From: Macrosoma leucophasiata
Taxonomy: Eukaryota; Arthropoda; Insecta; Lepidoptera; Hedylidae
DNA length: 64,000 nucleotides
Reading direction: 5' to 3'
Assembly: GCA_036365455.1 (NCBI GenBank)
Contig: JAWQUS010000023.1
Location: 6,634,001-6,698,000 of the forward strand
Below the pieces are notes generated by a model. That model saw only the letters and a list, made by a program, of their open reading frames with translations, was not told the DNA's origin and did not search any database. Below, one piece after another: positions 1 to 10,055 of the stretch (positions are counted from its first letter, which is position 1; each line of letters begins with the position of its first letter). The position numbers were made by a program, and so were the translations under genes.

Positions 1-41
1 ACAACCATATATTTATGCTTTTACATCGTTAGCTATGATAG

Positions 42-118
42 CCTCCGACCCGGGAATCGAACCCAGGACGCCGGCGTAGTAGTAGTGGCCTGCTACCACT
101 AGGCTATTTAGGCAGTCA
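42..118 (-). repeat. tRNA-derived SINE head
   Basis: Read on the minus strand, this holds an A-box-like TAGCCTAGTGG and a B-box-like GGTTCGATTCC, the internal pol III promoter of a tRNA-derived SINE. A second copy lies at 50231-50326 on the same strand. I see no complete tRNA fold, so I do not call it a tRNA gene. Confidence 0.55.
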
Positions 119-177
119 ATATTTTAAACATTGGAAAAAGTTGATTTATATTATTTCGCATTAGCACATGCTTGTGA

Positions 178-775
178 AAAACCGGTCAAGTGCATGTCGG
201 GCCACGCGCAGTGTAGGGTTCCGTAGTTACAGAGTAAGAGATGTAACGAAAAAAAAATATTTTCAATGGACTTGTTCGAAATTTTCATTTGGTCGACTAT
301 AACTCGCAAACTTGCAAGGCCAACTTTCGTGTGATAGTTTTCCTTCTAATTTCGTTATATGTAGCTACTATTGCCGTAACGTTTGAATTTCTAACAACAA
401 CCGTTTAGTCTGTAGGGGGGGGGACACTTGAGTCTAACGAAAATTTGCATTTTAAGGCTTAATAAGTCACGAACAGTTAACTAAATCGAATAATGATGTT
501 CGCAAACTCATAATGTTTTTAAAAGACCAATCCAACGATACCCCACAGAATATGAAAATCTAAAATTAAAAATATTAAAATATCAGCTAGTTACCCTAAA
601 AGTTTTTTTTTTCACGTTTTTATTCTACCACTTTGTCGGCGTGATTAAGATGTATACTTGTGCCAAATTTCAAGTCTCTAGTACTAATAGTTTTTGCGCT
701 AAACCGCGGACGGACAGACAGACAGACGGAAATGGCGAAACTATAAGGGTTCCTTGTTTACTACGGAACCCTAAA
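178..775. repeat. Dispersed repeat with GGTTCCGTA ends
   Basis: The block starts with an ACCGGTCAAG motif followed by AGGGTTCCGTAG and ends with CTACGGAACCCT, so its outer sequences are inverted. A GACA-type microsatellite (gacggacagacagacagacgg) precedes the right end. A related shorter copy with a longer GACA tract lies at 20145-20410. It is a common type of lepidopteran dispersed repeat; no coding capacity is visible. Confidence 0.6.
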
Positions 776-794
776 AATATATTTCCTAAATAAA

Positions 795-922
795 AATGGA
801 AAGAAAAATTTGACTTCAGGCGAGACTCGAGGACTTCGGTAGCTCAGTTGGAAGAACGGCTGGACAAGATTCCCAGTGGCCGCGAGTTCGAGTCTCGCCT
901 GAAGTCAAATTTTTCTTTCCAT
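795..922 (+). repeat. tRNA-like core flanked by inverted repeats (copy 1)
   Basis: Positions 797-830 and about 888-921 are inverted copies of about 34 bp beginning TGGAAAGAAAAATTTGACTT. Between and overlapping them, 833-906 folds as a tRNA: 7-bp acceptor stem ACTTCGG/CTGAAGT with one G-T pair, an A box TAGCTCAGTTGG, and a 5-bp T stem GCGAG/CTCGC around TTCGAGT. The anticodon stem is imperfect and position 33 is A, so it is probably not a working tRNA. Related copies lie at 38731-38848 and 57867-57976. Confidence 0.65.
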
Positions 923-1059
923 TTTTTCTTTAAGAAATTGGAAAAAGTTTTCCAGGTTTTCAAAATATTATTTCGACGCGTTATCACCTTGTATCTTTTC
1001 GAAAATTTTGAACGATTTTTTGATTTTATAATAGAACTTTTAAAACTGACTTTGGCAAA

Positions 1060-1325
1060 TCCATATGCCGCCGTCCATAAAATAGGTTCGCATATAGAGT
1101 TAGGAGGGGTCTCGCTGAGCGTGACAAAATGTGACAGGAGACGGGGGGTCCACGGCAACGTGACGTTCGCAGTTTATATTCATATCGTTGTCATATTCGG
1201 GAGGAGGGGGGATCTTAGTTTTTGTGACGTAATATTTTGGTATATTGGTTACAGATAGCGTGACGCAGCGTGACAATGAGGGTCAGAAAGGGCTTTATAG
1301 TGTGACGTATTTTATGGACTTCCCT
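1060..1325. mobile_element. DNA-element fragment with GTGACGTA motifs
   Basis: This stretch is rich in GTGACG/GTGACA words and ends with GTGACGTATTTTATGGAC. It resembles the element at about 33032-33263, whose ends are GGGGCCGTACGTAAAATACG and its inverse. I read it as a diverged copy of a non-autonomous DNA transposon. The long open frame across it is not conserved and is not called a gene. Confidence 0.45.
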
Positions 1326-1339
1326 AATCCAAACTTTTT

Positions 1340-1585
1340 TATATGTAATGAAAGTGGCAAACAGGCATGCAGTTCACATTAATGTTAAGTGATGACTGCA
1401 GCCAAATTGCACATGCGTTACCACTTCTGAGGCCTAAGGTGTTATGCCTCTGTGCCGGAAATTACAGGGCCGTACATTACCACCTGACCGACAAGATAGT
1501 GCTGAACACTACCATTTAGCGGCAGTATATTAGGTAATACGATGGTGCCTACGCCCGCGAGCTCCGTCACTGGAGCTCTACAGTA
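1340..1585 (-). repeat. Family A dispersed repeat (about 250-300 bp)
   Basis: Reverse-oriented copy of the commonest repeat in the window. Diagnostic words in order: GTGATGACTGCAGCC, AGGCCTAAGGTGTTATGCCTC, ACATTACCACCTGACC, ATAGTGCTGAACACTACC, and an inverted pair GAGCTCCGTCACTGGAGCTC. In the other orientation the family ends in an A-rich tail, so it is SINE-like. Clear relatives lie at 5085, 18029, 26727, 49300, 51293, 52800 and 58015. The end lies about 28 bp upstream of the coding exon at 1613. Confidence 0.75.
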
Positions 1586-1612
1586 AAAACTAATCATTAA
1601 TTTGTTGTATAG

Positions 1613-1768
1613 TTATCATCAATCCTACTGGGCATCCACGATCCGTTCGTGCCGTTCGAGAATCTGTTCTGCGCGCTGTTCATGGGCGGCATCTGGGACT
1701 CCCTGGCCAAGCTGCTCGGCAAGGGGCAGCCCAAGGAGGAGACTAAGGACGCTAAAAAGACTAATTAG
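1613..1768 (+). CDS. C-terminal exon, probable TRIC/TMEM38 intracellular cation channel
   Basis: The terminal coding exon follows the acceptor TTTGTTGTATAG and encodes 51 residues ending at TAG 1766-1768. The peptide includes HDPFVPFENLFCALFMGG and then a Lys/Glu-rich tail. TRIC (TMEM38) channels, ER/SR K+ channels that balance Ca2+ release, have a similar C-terminal pattern: PF, three residues, Glu, then a Cys and Phe-Gly before a charged tail. That match is from memory of the family. The rest of the gene lies outside the window, so only the exon is well supported. GC content is much higher than in the flanks, as expected for coding DNA. It could be another multi-pass membrane protein. Confidence 0.6.
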   Translation, partial: LSSILLGIHDPFVPFENLFCALFMGGIWDSLAKLLGKGQPKEETKDAKKTN

Positions 1769-2065
1769 ATGTCTCTCGTGAGTTGTTTTTTTTTTTTTGT
1801 TATTATGGCATCACTATTACGCTTATTGCCAGTGTCAAGTAGAACGATATTTCGTATTCGTATTTATTTATGCAGCGTAAAAGTTAGTGTAATATTATTA
1901 TAGTCAGTCAATTATTTATTAAATATGTCAGTCAAAAGAGTTACAGTCAGTTGTTCGAGTAAAGCGATGGCTACTTTACCAGAACATTTACAATGAAGTT
2001 TTGGAGGTAACCTGAAAGGTCGTGTTTTCGCACTGTTATTCTATTTCACTATACACGGGCACTGT

Positions 2066-2071
2066 AATAAA
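2066..2071 (+). terminator. Candidate poly(A) signal for the 1613 exon
   Basis: AATAAA lies about 300 nt after the TAG of the exon at 1613-1768. It is the first canonical hexamer on this strand and would give a 3' UTR of ordinary length. AT-rich DNA produces such hexamers by chance. Confidence 0.4.
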
Positions 2072-2149
2072 CCTATATCAAACAAAATGCCACCAACTTT
2101 ATTCAATATAACTTAAAAATACACCAAGAAAATGAAATAAAATAATAGC

Positions 2150-2425
2150 ACTATACGCCTCCTTCAAGGTTCCTGTCAAAACTTCAGATTATAGACCTTG
2201 ACCCCTAACAGGAGTGAAGAGGAACGGGTGGAAGTGTTCCTCCGGCGAAAAGGGAGGATCCTCCGACCAGGCGAGGTGGTAGCGCCTGGCGGGCCGCGGC
2301 CCAACGGTTGACGTTGGGAAGTTGTATATATGCCAACTCTTGAGAAATATTCCTATGTGCGATGTAATTTGTCGTACTAGACAAGTACTGTAAGGTTTCA
2401 TTGTATTCCACTAGTTGGCGCCCGT
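2150..2425. repeat. GC-rich repeat-like block
   Basis: A GC-rich island in AT-rich DNA, with two overlapping minus-strand open frames that look like repeat-derived peptide. A TTGGCGCCCG word at about 2413 resembles a retroviral-type primer-binding site, but no LTR pair is seen. I take it as a mobile-element fragment of unknown class. Confidence 0.35.
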
Positions 2426-3282
2426 TATCGGAACAATAACTTTAGTTTCAGGAATAATTAAATGATTTCATAATTTAATATAAACTTACTAATTCTAGGA
2501 TATATTATTGTTATTTTAACAGAGTTGAATTATATTTTTGTGTATAGTCACTGTGTACAGCTCTGGACGTAGTATTATTACATATTCTCTGGCTCTGGGT
2601 CGGGGTGTGACGACTCCAGCGCGCACTAGGGGAAGAATTTTCTTCTACTAAAAGAGAATTCTGCCACTACTGCAATCAGTCAACCGAACAATGGCGATCA
2701 AACCATTCCAATGGGGCAGTAGTAAGTGCAATAACCCAAGATGGACAGCAGAGTCCTGCGATAAAACTACCGCCGCTTCTAAAGATATTATAAGAATAGA
2801 TTGACAATGCACACGCTTTTCTATGAAAACTGCTTCAACCATTGTAAGTGGGAGGAGCTTATCTTGTCGCGAAAATAAACATCAATCAGGCGCGAGGCAA
2901 ACACACCTGACTTCACCTGATTAGTGTTTGGTCGCGCCACAAAACGTCACATAAATGGCGTATTATCAGTTCGTACACGAGTTTATAGACGTGATTATAC
3001 TACAAAATCTAGATGTCCGTTGTTTTATTATTATGTTGCAAGTTGGCAATACCACAATATTTAAAGGGGGAATCCCCTAATATTGTTTTCGATTGCTTTT
3101 CGTGAATGTTCTGTTTTATATACATCCTAAATTTCAGTAGCCAATGTAACTCTAGGGCCCCATGGTCACATTTGCTATAGGCCCCGCACCGGCGTTTCGT
3201 GCTACAGTTTAAAAACTGTTTATTCTTCAGTTGCATTCATTCGTTTCGTAAATTATATTTAATTATTGTATTTTTGTTATAG

Positions 3283-3348
3283 GTCGCAACACATTCTAAA
3301 TCAACTGACACCGACAATATCATTTGCGACGATCTGTTACAACTATGA
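3283..3348 (+). CDS. Possible short terminal coding exon
   Basis: A pyrimidine-rich tract ending in TTTTTGTTATAG precedes 21 codons open to TGA at 3346-3348. The peptide is polar and acidic, ending CDDLLQL. The sequence after it is very AT-rich, like a 3' UTR, with AATAAA at about 4007. This could be an alternative last exon of the gene ending at 1768, the end of another gene, or chance. I do not recognise the peptide. Confidence 0.25.
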   Translation, partial: VATHSKSTDTDNIICDDLLQL

Positions 3349-5080
3349 ACGCGAGATGAAGATAAAAAAAAAATAAAAAGTGAAAAAAAATTGCAAAATC
3401 CTTTAAAACGTAAAAAAATGGCACAACGACCAAAGTTTTGATTTCATTAATTTTAAGTTTGACTAGTCATATAGTTTTTTATTTATTTTAATTTTTAAGA
3501 CTGTAAGCGGTTCTATGTAATCGTTTATGTGTGTTTTTACGTGAAGTTTATTTATTCAGAAAATTTGCCAAATTTTAAACGGAGTTTTATGTCTGTTGTG
3601 TTATGGTATTTTAAAATTAAATATTACAAGAAGTACATTTTTTTTGTGAATTGCCAATTGACATCTATTGAATGATTCCTAGGAGTGTATAATTCTTTTT
3701 TTCATATAAAATGTTCGAGCATTGTGATTGTATTTTATAATACCTTACTTAGTAAGTTTATCCGAAACGAATTTCGACTCTTCCGACTTCCTTTTCAAAA
3801 TAGAGTACAATATATAATATTAAAGAGTACTAAGTATTATTAAATGTTATCAATAGATGTAGTAGTTTAATTACATAAAATATAAAATTGTAATGAAACG
3901 GTGGACCGAATCGCGCGGGTGCAAGCGGTGAGGAATATGCGTTTCGTTTCATTATTACTTATTGTCATCCGCCAAATCTTTCTTGCCATGTTACCTAAGG
4001 AAGCAATAAATTGTTTTTATTATACGCTGCATTTTTATTCCCTTCTCTTGTATTTGTATGTATGAATTGCATGGTGAAATCCAGAAATTTTATACAACGT
4101 GTAACAGGATTGAATGTACAACCCGAAACTAGTTTGTTTAGAATCGATAACCGATTTCAGGCATTACTGATATTGCATTATTTATATATTTAAAAATCAT
4201 TTTAGTTTAATATACGCGAGATAAATCCGTAAAAAATAGTTTTATTTCAATGAGTGTAGCTCGCGAAAACCTAAGAACATATCATTATTGATATGGGTAA
4301 TATTTTGTCCCAAAATTAATTAGAATTAAGGAAATTAAGGTCAAAATAAAATGCTAGTCTCAACAAGTTTATTAGAACTGTTAGGACGTGCTTTTTAATG
4401 TAAATAATAATGTAAAAAATAAAATAGTGTAAATTAATCTTATTACTAGCGAGTGTTAAATAAGAGTATGCACATGCAGGTTACGCTACATCACATTGCA
4501 ACAGTGTGTGTGTATAGGTTCGTGTTTTTATGAGCGGCTGTAGGAAGAGGTAGGGTAAGAATACATAGTGCATACTGTTCATACAAATTGAGGGCAACTT
4601 ATTTCTTAAATAAAAAATATTAAATACATTAACATGTAATTTCAGTTCATGTATTATGATTATAACTCGATTTTCTAATCTGGGCGTTAGAGAGTTTGCA
4701 TTATCCCGTTACATGTTGTATAGGTATACGAGTAATAAAAAATATCTTCCTCAATACTACGTTTTTGTGCAACGTTGAAATTGAAATACTAACAGTTGTT
4801 GGAAATTGTACAAAGATTCTGCTTACTTAAACATTTTTTTCACATTTTTCGTCATTTTAGAAATCTTTTTTCTCATACTTATAACACTCCAATTTTCATA
4901 ACTTTTGTTATTTACATTGAATTTACCTACATACATAGAATTATAACGCTCTATGCCTACATAACCTTTCGTATGATATGATAGAGTAATGATTTCGAAC
5001 CAAGGAAACATCCCTATGACTGGGACGTACATTACCATTACCAATAAGCGGTTCCGCCACCGAGTCTTTTGAATGTACAG
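3349..5080. other. AT-rich stretch without a recognised gene
   Basis: Mostly A/T homopolymer runs and short non-conserved open frames. A small GC-richer patch at 3898-3950 and the candidate AATAAA near 4007 are the only notable points. It could be a long 3' UTR of the possible exon at 3283 or plain intergenic DNA. Confidence 0.5.
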
Positions 5081-5084
5081 CACC

Positions 5085-5375
5085 TCACTGGTGGTAGAGC
5101 TCCAGTGACGGAGCTCGCAGGCGTAGGCACCACCGCATTATCTAATAAACTTGCCGCTAAATGGTAATGTTCAGCACTATCGAGTTCCGGTCAGGTGGAA
5201 ATTTTCATAAATTCTCTATAATTTTCGGCACAGAGGCAAAACACCTTAGGCCTCATGAGTGGTAACGCATCTGCATTTTGACCTTGGTCTTTGTGAGGGT
5301 GTTTAAAAGCTGCAGTCATCACTTAAAATCAATGTGAACTGTATGCTTGTTTGCCACTTCCATAACATAAAAAAA
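5085..5375 (+). repeat. Family A dispersed repeat
   Basis: Near full-length forward copy. It starts with GGTGGTAGAGCTCCAGTGACG, contains TAATGTTCAGCAC, AACACCTTAGGCCTCA and GCTGCAGTCATCACTT, and ends in an A-rich tail. Confidence 0.75.
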
Positions 5376-5569
5376 ACCTTGCTCATATACATACTTCCTA
5401 TTGACTTGAATTTTCCACACAACAGTCAGTGGGTTCAGACGTGATTCAATCCATCACCGTCATCAAATCAAATCATAAATCAAAGAAATCTAATAAAATA
5501 ATGATATGTAGAGATAAGAATAGTATGTAACGTTGCGTTGTTGATTTCTGTTGACAAAGCAGTTATTAT

Positions 5570-6225
5570 CTTTATCTATAAAAATGAATCGCTAAATGTG
5601 TCGCTAAGCGCCAAACTCAAGAATGACTGGACCAGTTTCGCTAATTTCTTTTTTGTTGTGCTTGTAATTGCCTGGCTTTTATGAAAAAAAAAAGGCGCGC
5701 GGAAAATTAGAATTTTTTAGATCATACTAACTTTTTCAATGTAAATATGACCCTTGACATAATGGTCAGTCGTCAATTATCGTTTTATATATAGATGAAT
5801 AGGTAGGAATAGATTATTGAGAATGGCATCAAATTACCAGTAACAATCTACATTGCACGAACTCACGCGAAGCCGGGGCGGGTCGCTAGTGTATACAAAT
5901 AAATAAAATTGGAGTGTCTGTTTGTAATATTAAAATAACCGCTTTATACTAAATGCATAATAATATGTGTCTATACACGGTACATATACCAAAACAACAT
6001 TTTTTACAATTTTTGTCTGTCTGTCTGTTTGTTCCGGCTAATCTTGAGAACGGCTGGACCGATTTTGACGGGACTTTCACTGCCAGATAGATGATGTAAT
6101 AAGGTGTAATTTAGGTAGGTAGAGTAAACTTACTTTTATACAAGCTGCGCTCGCGACTTCGGTAGATACTGAACAATCATAAATTCTCACGCGGACGGAG
6201 TCGCGGGCACAGCTAGTTATTAATG
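5570..6225. repeat. Two adjoining dispersed repeats (CGCGAAGCCGG and GCTAGTT types)
   Basis: The first part runs from ATGAATCGCTAAATGTGTCG to GCGAAGCCGGGGCGGGTCGC. The second runs from about 5895 and ends with GCGGACGGAGTCGCGGGCAC followed by AGCTAGTT. Sequences near 5935-6080 are inverted relatives of 39650-39770, including a TACACGGTACATATACCAAA word. Both are non-coding repeats of a kind common in Lepidoptera. Confidence 0.55.
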
Positions 6226-6727
6226 TAATCAGTATCAAATATAAATATGATACAATCAGAATCGATCGTTTGATAAAATACTTATATACATTGTTATTCC
6301 TTTAATGTATACCTACTTAAAATCAGGGGATTTATAAAACTGTTGCAAAAAAAAAAATGCCTATCAAACTTTATGGTGGGTAACACAAATGTATTGAGCA
6401 TAAAAACGTACATAAATTCCGTAGTAATAATGCATGGGAATAGTGATTTAAATGTTTGAACTAGGTATTTAAAATTTGTGAAATCGACTTCATTAGTCGT
6501 TGTCGATAATTATTTTCGCTAGACAAACTGATTTTTGTGTATTGTATGTAACAGCGGCGATATCAAAATTAAATATAGAGCGAATACAGTGGTCAGTGGT
6601 GAGTTTATTTTTTGTTTTTAATGGTATGCTGTGTTTTGCTATACCTAAGGATTGTTAACGATCAGTGTAACTACAGGCAACTTTAACATTCCGATATATA
6701 CTCGTTTCTTTCATTACGTTACTTAGC

Positions 6728-7318
6728 AAGAATTATACACGGCCAGTAGTTTTAATGGTCTGCTATTGTATGAAGATGACAAATATGGCAGACAATGTAT
6801 TAATATTAATATGTTAAGATGCTAATCATCTTTACGAGAGATCTCTTACGAAAGGCATATGGTATAACACAATTCAATGTCAACCACCCAGATATGCTTG
6901 GTTTGATCAACAACATATCAGCAGAAAAGATGTAGTATCCCTATTGAGGCTTCGCTCTGGACACATCCTATCAAACAAATTTAAACACTTAATGGGCATA
7001 ACGGAGTCCCCAAACTGTCCTGAGTGCAATAAACAGGAGGATGTTCTCCATGTGTTGATGGAATGTGTCCGGAACGATGCATTCAGACAAGAAATAATGT
7101 TTCTGAACAATCAAAATGTTGGAATTTGTAATAGTGTTTTGGCTTTTCCTTTATCCGGTAAAGCCAAAATACTACTAAAATTATACAAGAAATGGTTGTA
7201 AGTACCTTTAAGTCAAAATGTTAATTTGTAGTGTTTCCTATGGGGGTGACATAGTCACTGCGTGACAAAACCCCTTTCTTAAAATAAAGATTAAAAAAAA
7301 AAAAAAAAAAAAAAAAAA
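6728..7318 (+). mobile_element. 5'-truncated non-LTR retrotransposon 3' end with poly(A)
   Basis: An open frame ending at 7201 encodes the C-terminus of a LINE ORF2. It includes RLRSGHILSN and a Cys-Cys-His-Cys cluster (CPEC, then HVLMEC) typical of the region after reverse transcriptase in I/Jockey/R1-type elements. A 3' UTR and a run of about 26 A follow. The 8-bp word TACTTAGC occurs at 6720-6727 and again at 7319-7326, directly after the poly(A), and is the probable target-site duplication. The element has lost its RT and endonuclease. Confidence 0.75.
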
Positions 7319-7329
7319 TACTTAGCTCT

Positions 7330-8365
7330 CGTTTGTTGCTTCAAATTAGGATACGCATTTTTTTAAACTTAATTTATATATTACTGCCTCAGTCGGTTGA
7401 GTTTTTTAGTAGCACTACCTACAAGGATTGAGGTCCTGAGGTCCTGAGCCTTTGACCCCCTTATCAATTATTATGTCATATTATTATTTAGAAGTGGAAT
7501 TTCAGTTTGATTCCCTTAGAAGTCGGTACTTCATTTGTACCGCAAACGCAACTAAGTATAAAGTCTAATTTGGAATATTTTTGGATGACCGGAAACTTCT
7601 TCGATGGTACCTTCATTGCACCATTTACCACACTTTAGTTTTGCAAGAACTTTCACAAATTAAGAAGAATTAATAGGTATCTAAACTCCGTAACTAATGG
7701 ACATGCATGACAATTACTTAGTAAAAAAAATGTTTTTTTTAGATACAAACATGCTTAAAACTAAGTAGGTATTTGGGGGTTTCCTAACCTTTTGGTTGGT
7801 GGTGAATACATTAGTAGGGACCTAAAAAGCAAAAGAACATACCTACTATTGTAATGTACCTAAACCAAAGGGTTATTTCCGTTGTTCCGGTACCTACCTA
7901 TGATGTGTATCGAGGTTCAAGCCATACAAGCCACAGGTTACGGTATTCTCGTGAGCTTGCCGTCTCAGAGTAAGGTCACTGTCGTAAGCACGTGTTTACA
8001 CCGTTGCGAGCAGAGTGCATTGAAACGTAGGAGATTTTTGTTTCATTATTATACTTGTCTTTTTACGAACAACTTTCTTTGCTGACAAACCTCGAAGTAG
8101 GGTACAATAATAATTCCCTTATTTTCCAAACAATGCTAATGTGCCTAAAATTTTGAAAAAGTAAACAGAATATATAGTGCTTATACGTATTCGTTATAGA
8201 AAACCTATGAGAAACATTAAAAAGGTAACGTAGAAAAAAAATTATAGAAAACCTTGTGATGGCGTTTACAGCGTTCTGTACATTTTTTTTAATAATTTGT
8301 CCAATTAGCATTGGCCGGTTATTATTTTTATTGAATGCCTACCTTTACTTCGGTTCACCTTTTAA
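7330..8365. other. AT-rich intergenic stretch, nothing recognised
   Basis: Short open frames on both strands lack codon bias or recognisable domains. No clear repeat ends are visible. Confidence 0.5.
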
Positions 8366-8369
8366 CTGT

Positions 8370-8470
8370 TGTTGGAAGCGTAGCGGAGTAAGCTTCAGGC
8401 CTCCCCCCAAAAAGGGGAGAGACTCGTGCCCAGCAGTGGGACGTATAATGAGTTGCCATTATTATAAATA
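8370..8470 (+). mobile_element. LINE 3' tail (CCCAGCAGTGGGACGT type)
   Basis: Contains GGGGAGAGACTCGTGCCCAG followed by CAGTGGGACGT and an ATT-rich microsatellite. A related tail lies at 55905-56015. This is a common 3' terminus of lepidopteran LINEs; no coding part remains. Confidence 0.6.
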
Positions 8471-8814
8471 TTATTATTTAAAAAGAGAGACAGAGACTTT
8501 ATTTTCTTTTAACATTGGCATTACCCACAGAACAGATAAATTATCTATTCCGTGGCATTACCCAGTAATCCGGAAGCATTGCGGACTGGGATGACGGATA
8601 CGAAAATAGAAATGTTTTTCTATTACATTTAATAATAAATTAACAATTACTGTATAGTTTATATATTTATTAATTACAATTAATAAATTAACGTATTTAA
8701 TGAGTTCAGGCACGTAATTTACGCGCCTTGGCGTGAAGGATGATTAATGGTAAAATTGAACTTTTGCAAGCTTCGTGACAGTGTGATTGAAGGCCAACAT
8801 TTGCAATACATTAG

Positions 8815-8987
8815 TGACGTGTCCGGCGACTCCGGTGCGGTGCGGTCCATCGACATCGCGCGTCGCGTCAGATGCGCGAGCGCACACGTACAACCAAAAC
8901 GCGCCGCGTTCTCAATTCAAACATATTTTTTATAGCTTTTTTTTACCATAATAGTGACACAGTGTTAGTTAACGGGGTATAGATTCG
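8815..8987 (+). promoter_or_regulatory. CpG-rich candidate promoter and 5' UTR exon of GALE
   Basis: 8818-8905 is dense in CpG (repeated GCG, CGCGTCGCGTC, GCGCGAGCGC) within an AT-rich region, as at many insect promoters. At 8988 a consensus donor GTGAGT follows TATAGATTCG. The first GALE coding exon begins just after an acceptor (CTCTGCAG, ending 16732) with only 11 nt of UTR, so an upstream non-coding exon is expected. Linking the two by a 7.7-kb intron is inference. Confidence 0.4.
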
Positions 8988-9954
8988 GTGAGTAGAATAA
9001 CGGTGGTGTGAAAGTGAGATGTTGCATGTGAAAGAACTCTTGTGCACAAATTCCTTTTGTTGGTTTAGAATGGATGCTGTGCTGTAGTGGTGATTTTCTA
9101 ATGATTATTATGTATCTTTTTGTTTAAAACACTGTGTGAAAACTGTTCGTTTTGCAAAAGAACTTGTTATAGGTAGGTAATTTTTATGCTTGTAGAGCTT
9201 TAGGTACTTACTGTAGTAAAATATTTTTCTTATAAATACGTTAATAATATTTACAAATGTCTATTATTAACTTTTTTTTTCGGATGCTCTTCGAATTATT
9301 TACCTACCTCTAGTTCCTTTCCTTCATAAAATTTAAGAAACTATCCCTATTTTCTGAATGCTAGTAGATCTTCCTGTATATATATAGGAACCTATTTAAT
9401 TTTATCGGTATGAATTACTGTACGACCAAATTTCATGCCTACCAAATATTAAAAAAAAAAAAAAAAAACCACCAATTACAACGCGATCCGAAGAAAAATA
9501 ATTAATTTTAACATTCATATTGTGCAAATGCCCTAATTTCTTGGAAGGACGGGATTTCTTTGAAAAACTTTAACCAACGCGGATATTTTGAGTTAAGTTT
9601 GCCTACCTATTTAGCTAGGTACCTACTTATAATTTGGACTTATGTGAAAGAGTGAGGGACCAACCTAATCAACCTATACATATATAAATAAACAACTATT
9701 ATTATAAGTAGTTATTAGTATATACTGAAACATGCTAGTAAGTAGGTACCTAATTAAGTGAAAAATTTCAGCTTTCAGAAAAGCGACAGACCGAACCGTT
9801 GCGTTGAGTTTAATGCATGTTTAATGTAATACCTACATACAACCTACATATAGGTACTTACCTATTATTTCAAATGTAATTTTGCAAATTGACTTTTCAA
9901 GATAGATATTAGAGGTAGAGGTAAAATAAATAAAAAAATTTTTGAGTATCCGTG

Positions 9955-10055
9955 ATCCGATCGGATACTGAATTACTATCCGGTATCCCACCGGATAGAG
10001 ACGACAAGACCAGATAGGCCGGATACCGGATATCAGGTTCATCACTAATAACAAT
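9955..10055. repeat. GGATACCGGATATC-type repeat fragment
   Basis: Dense in GATCCGATCGGAT, CCGGTATCC and GGATACCGGATATC words, ending TTCATCACTAAT. It looks like one end of a short DNA element; the partner end is not found nearby. Confidence 0.4.

Noticed and set aside
848..1258. 136-residue plus-strand open frame
   Set aside because: It runs across the tRNA-like element and an unrelated repeat fragment, with no domain and no splice context.
2405..2440. Primer-binding-site-like TTGGCGCCCG suggesting an LTR retrotransposon
   Set aside because: No LTR pair, polypurine tract or gag-pol frame is visible nearby.
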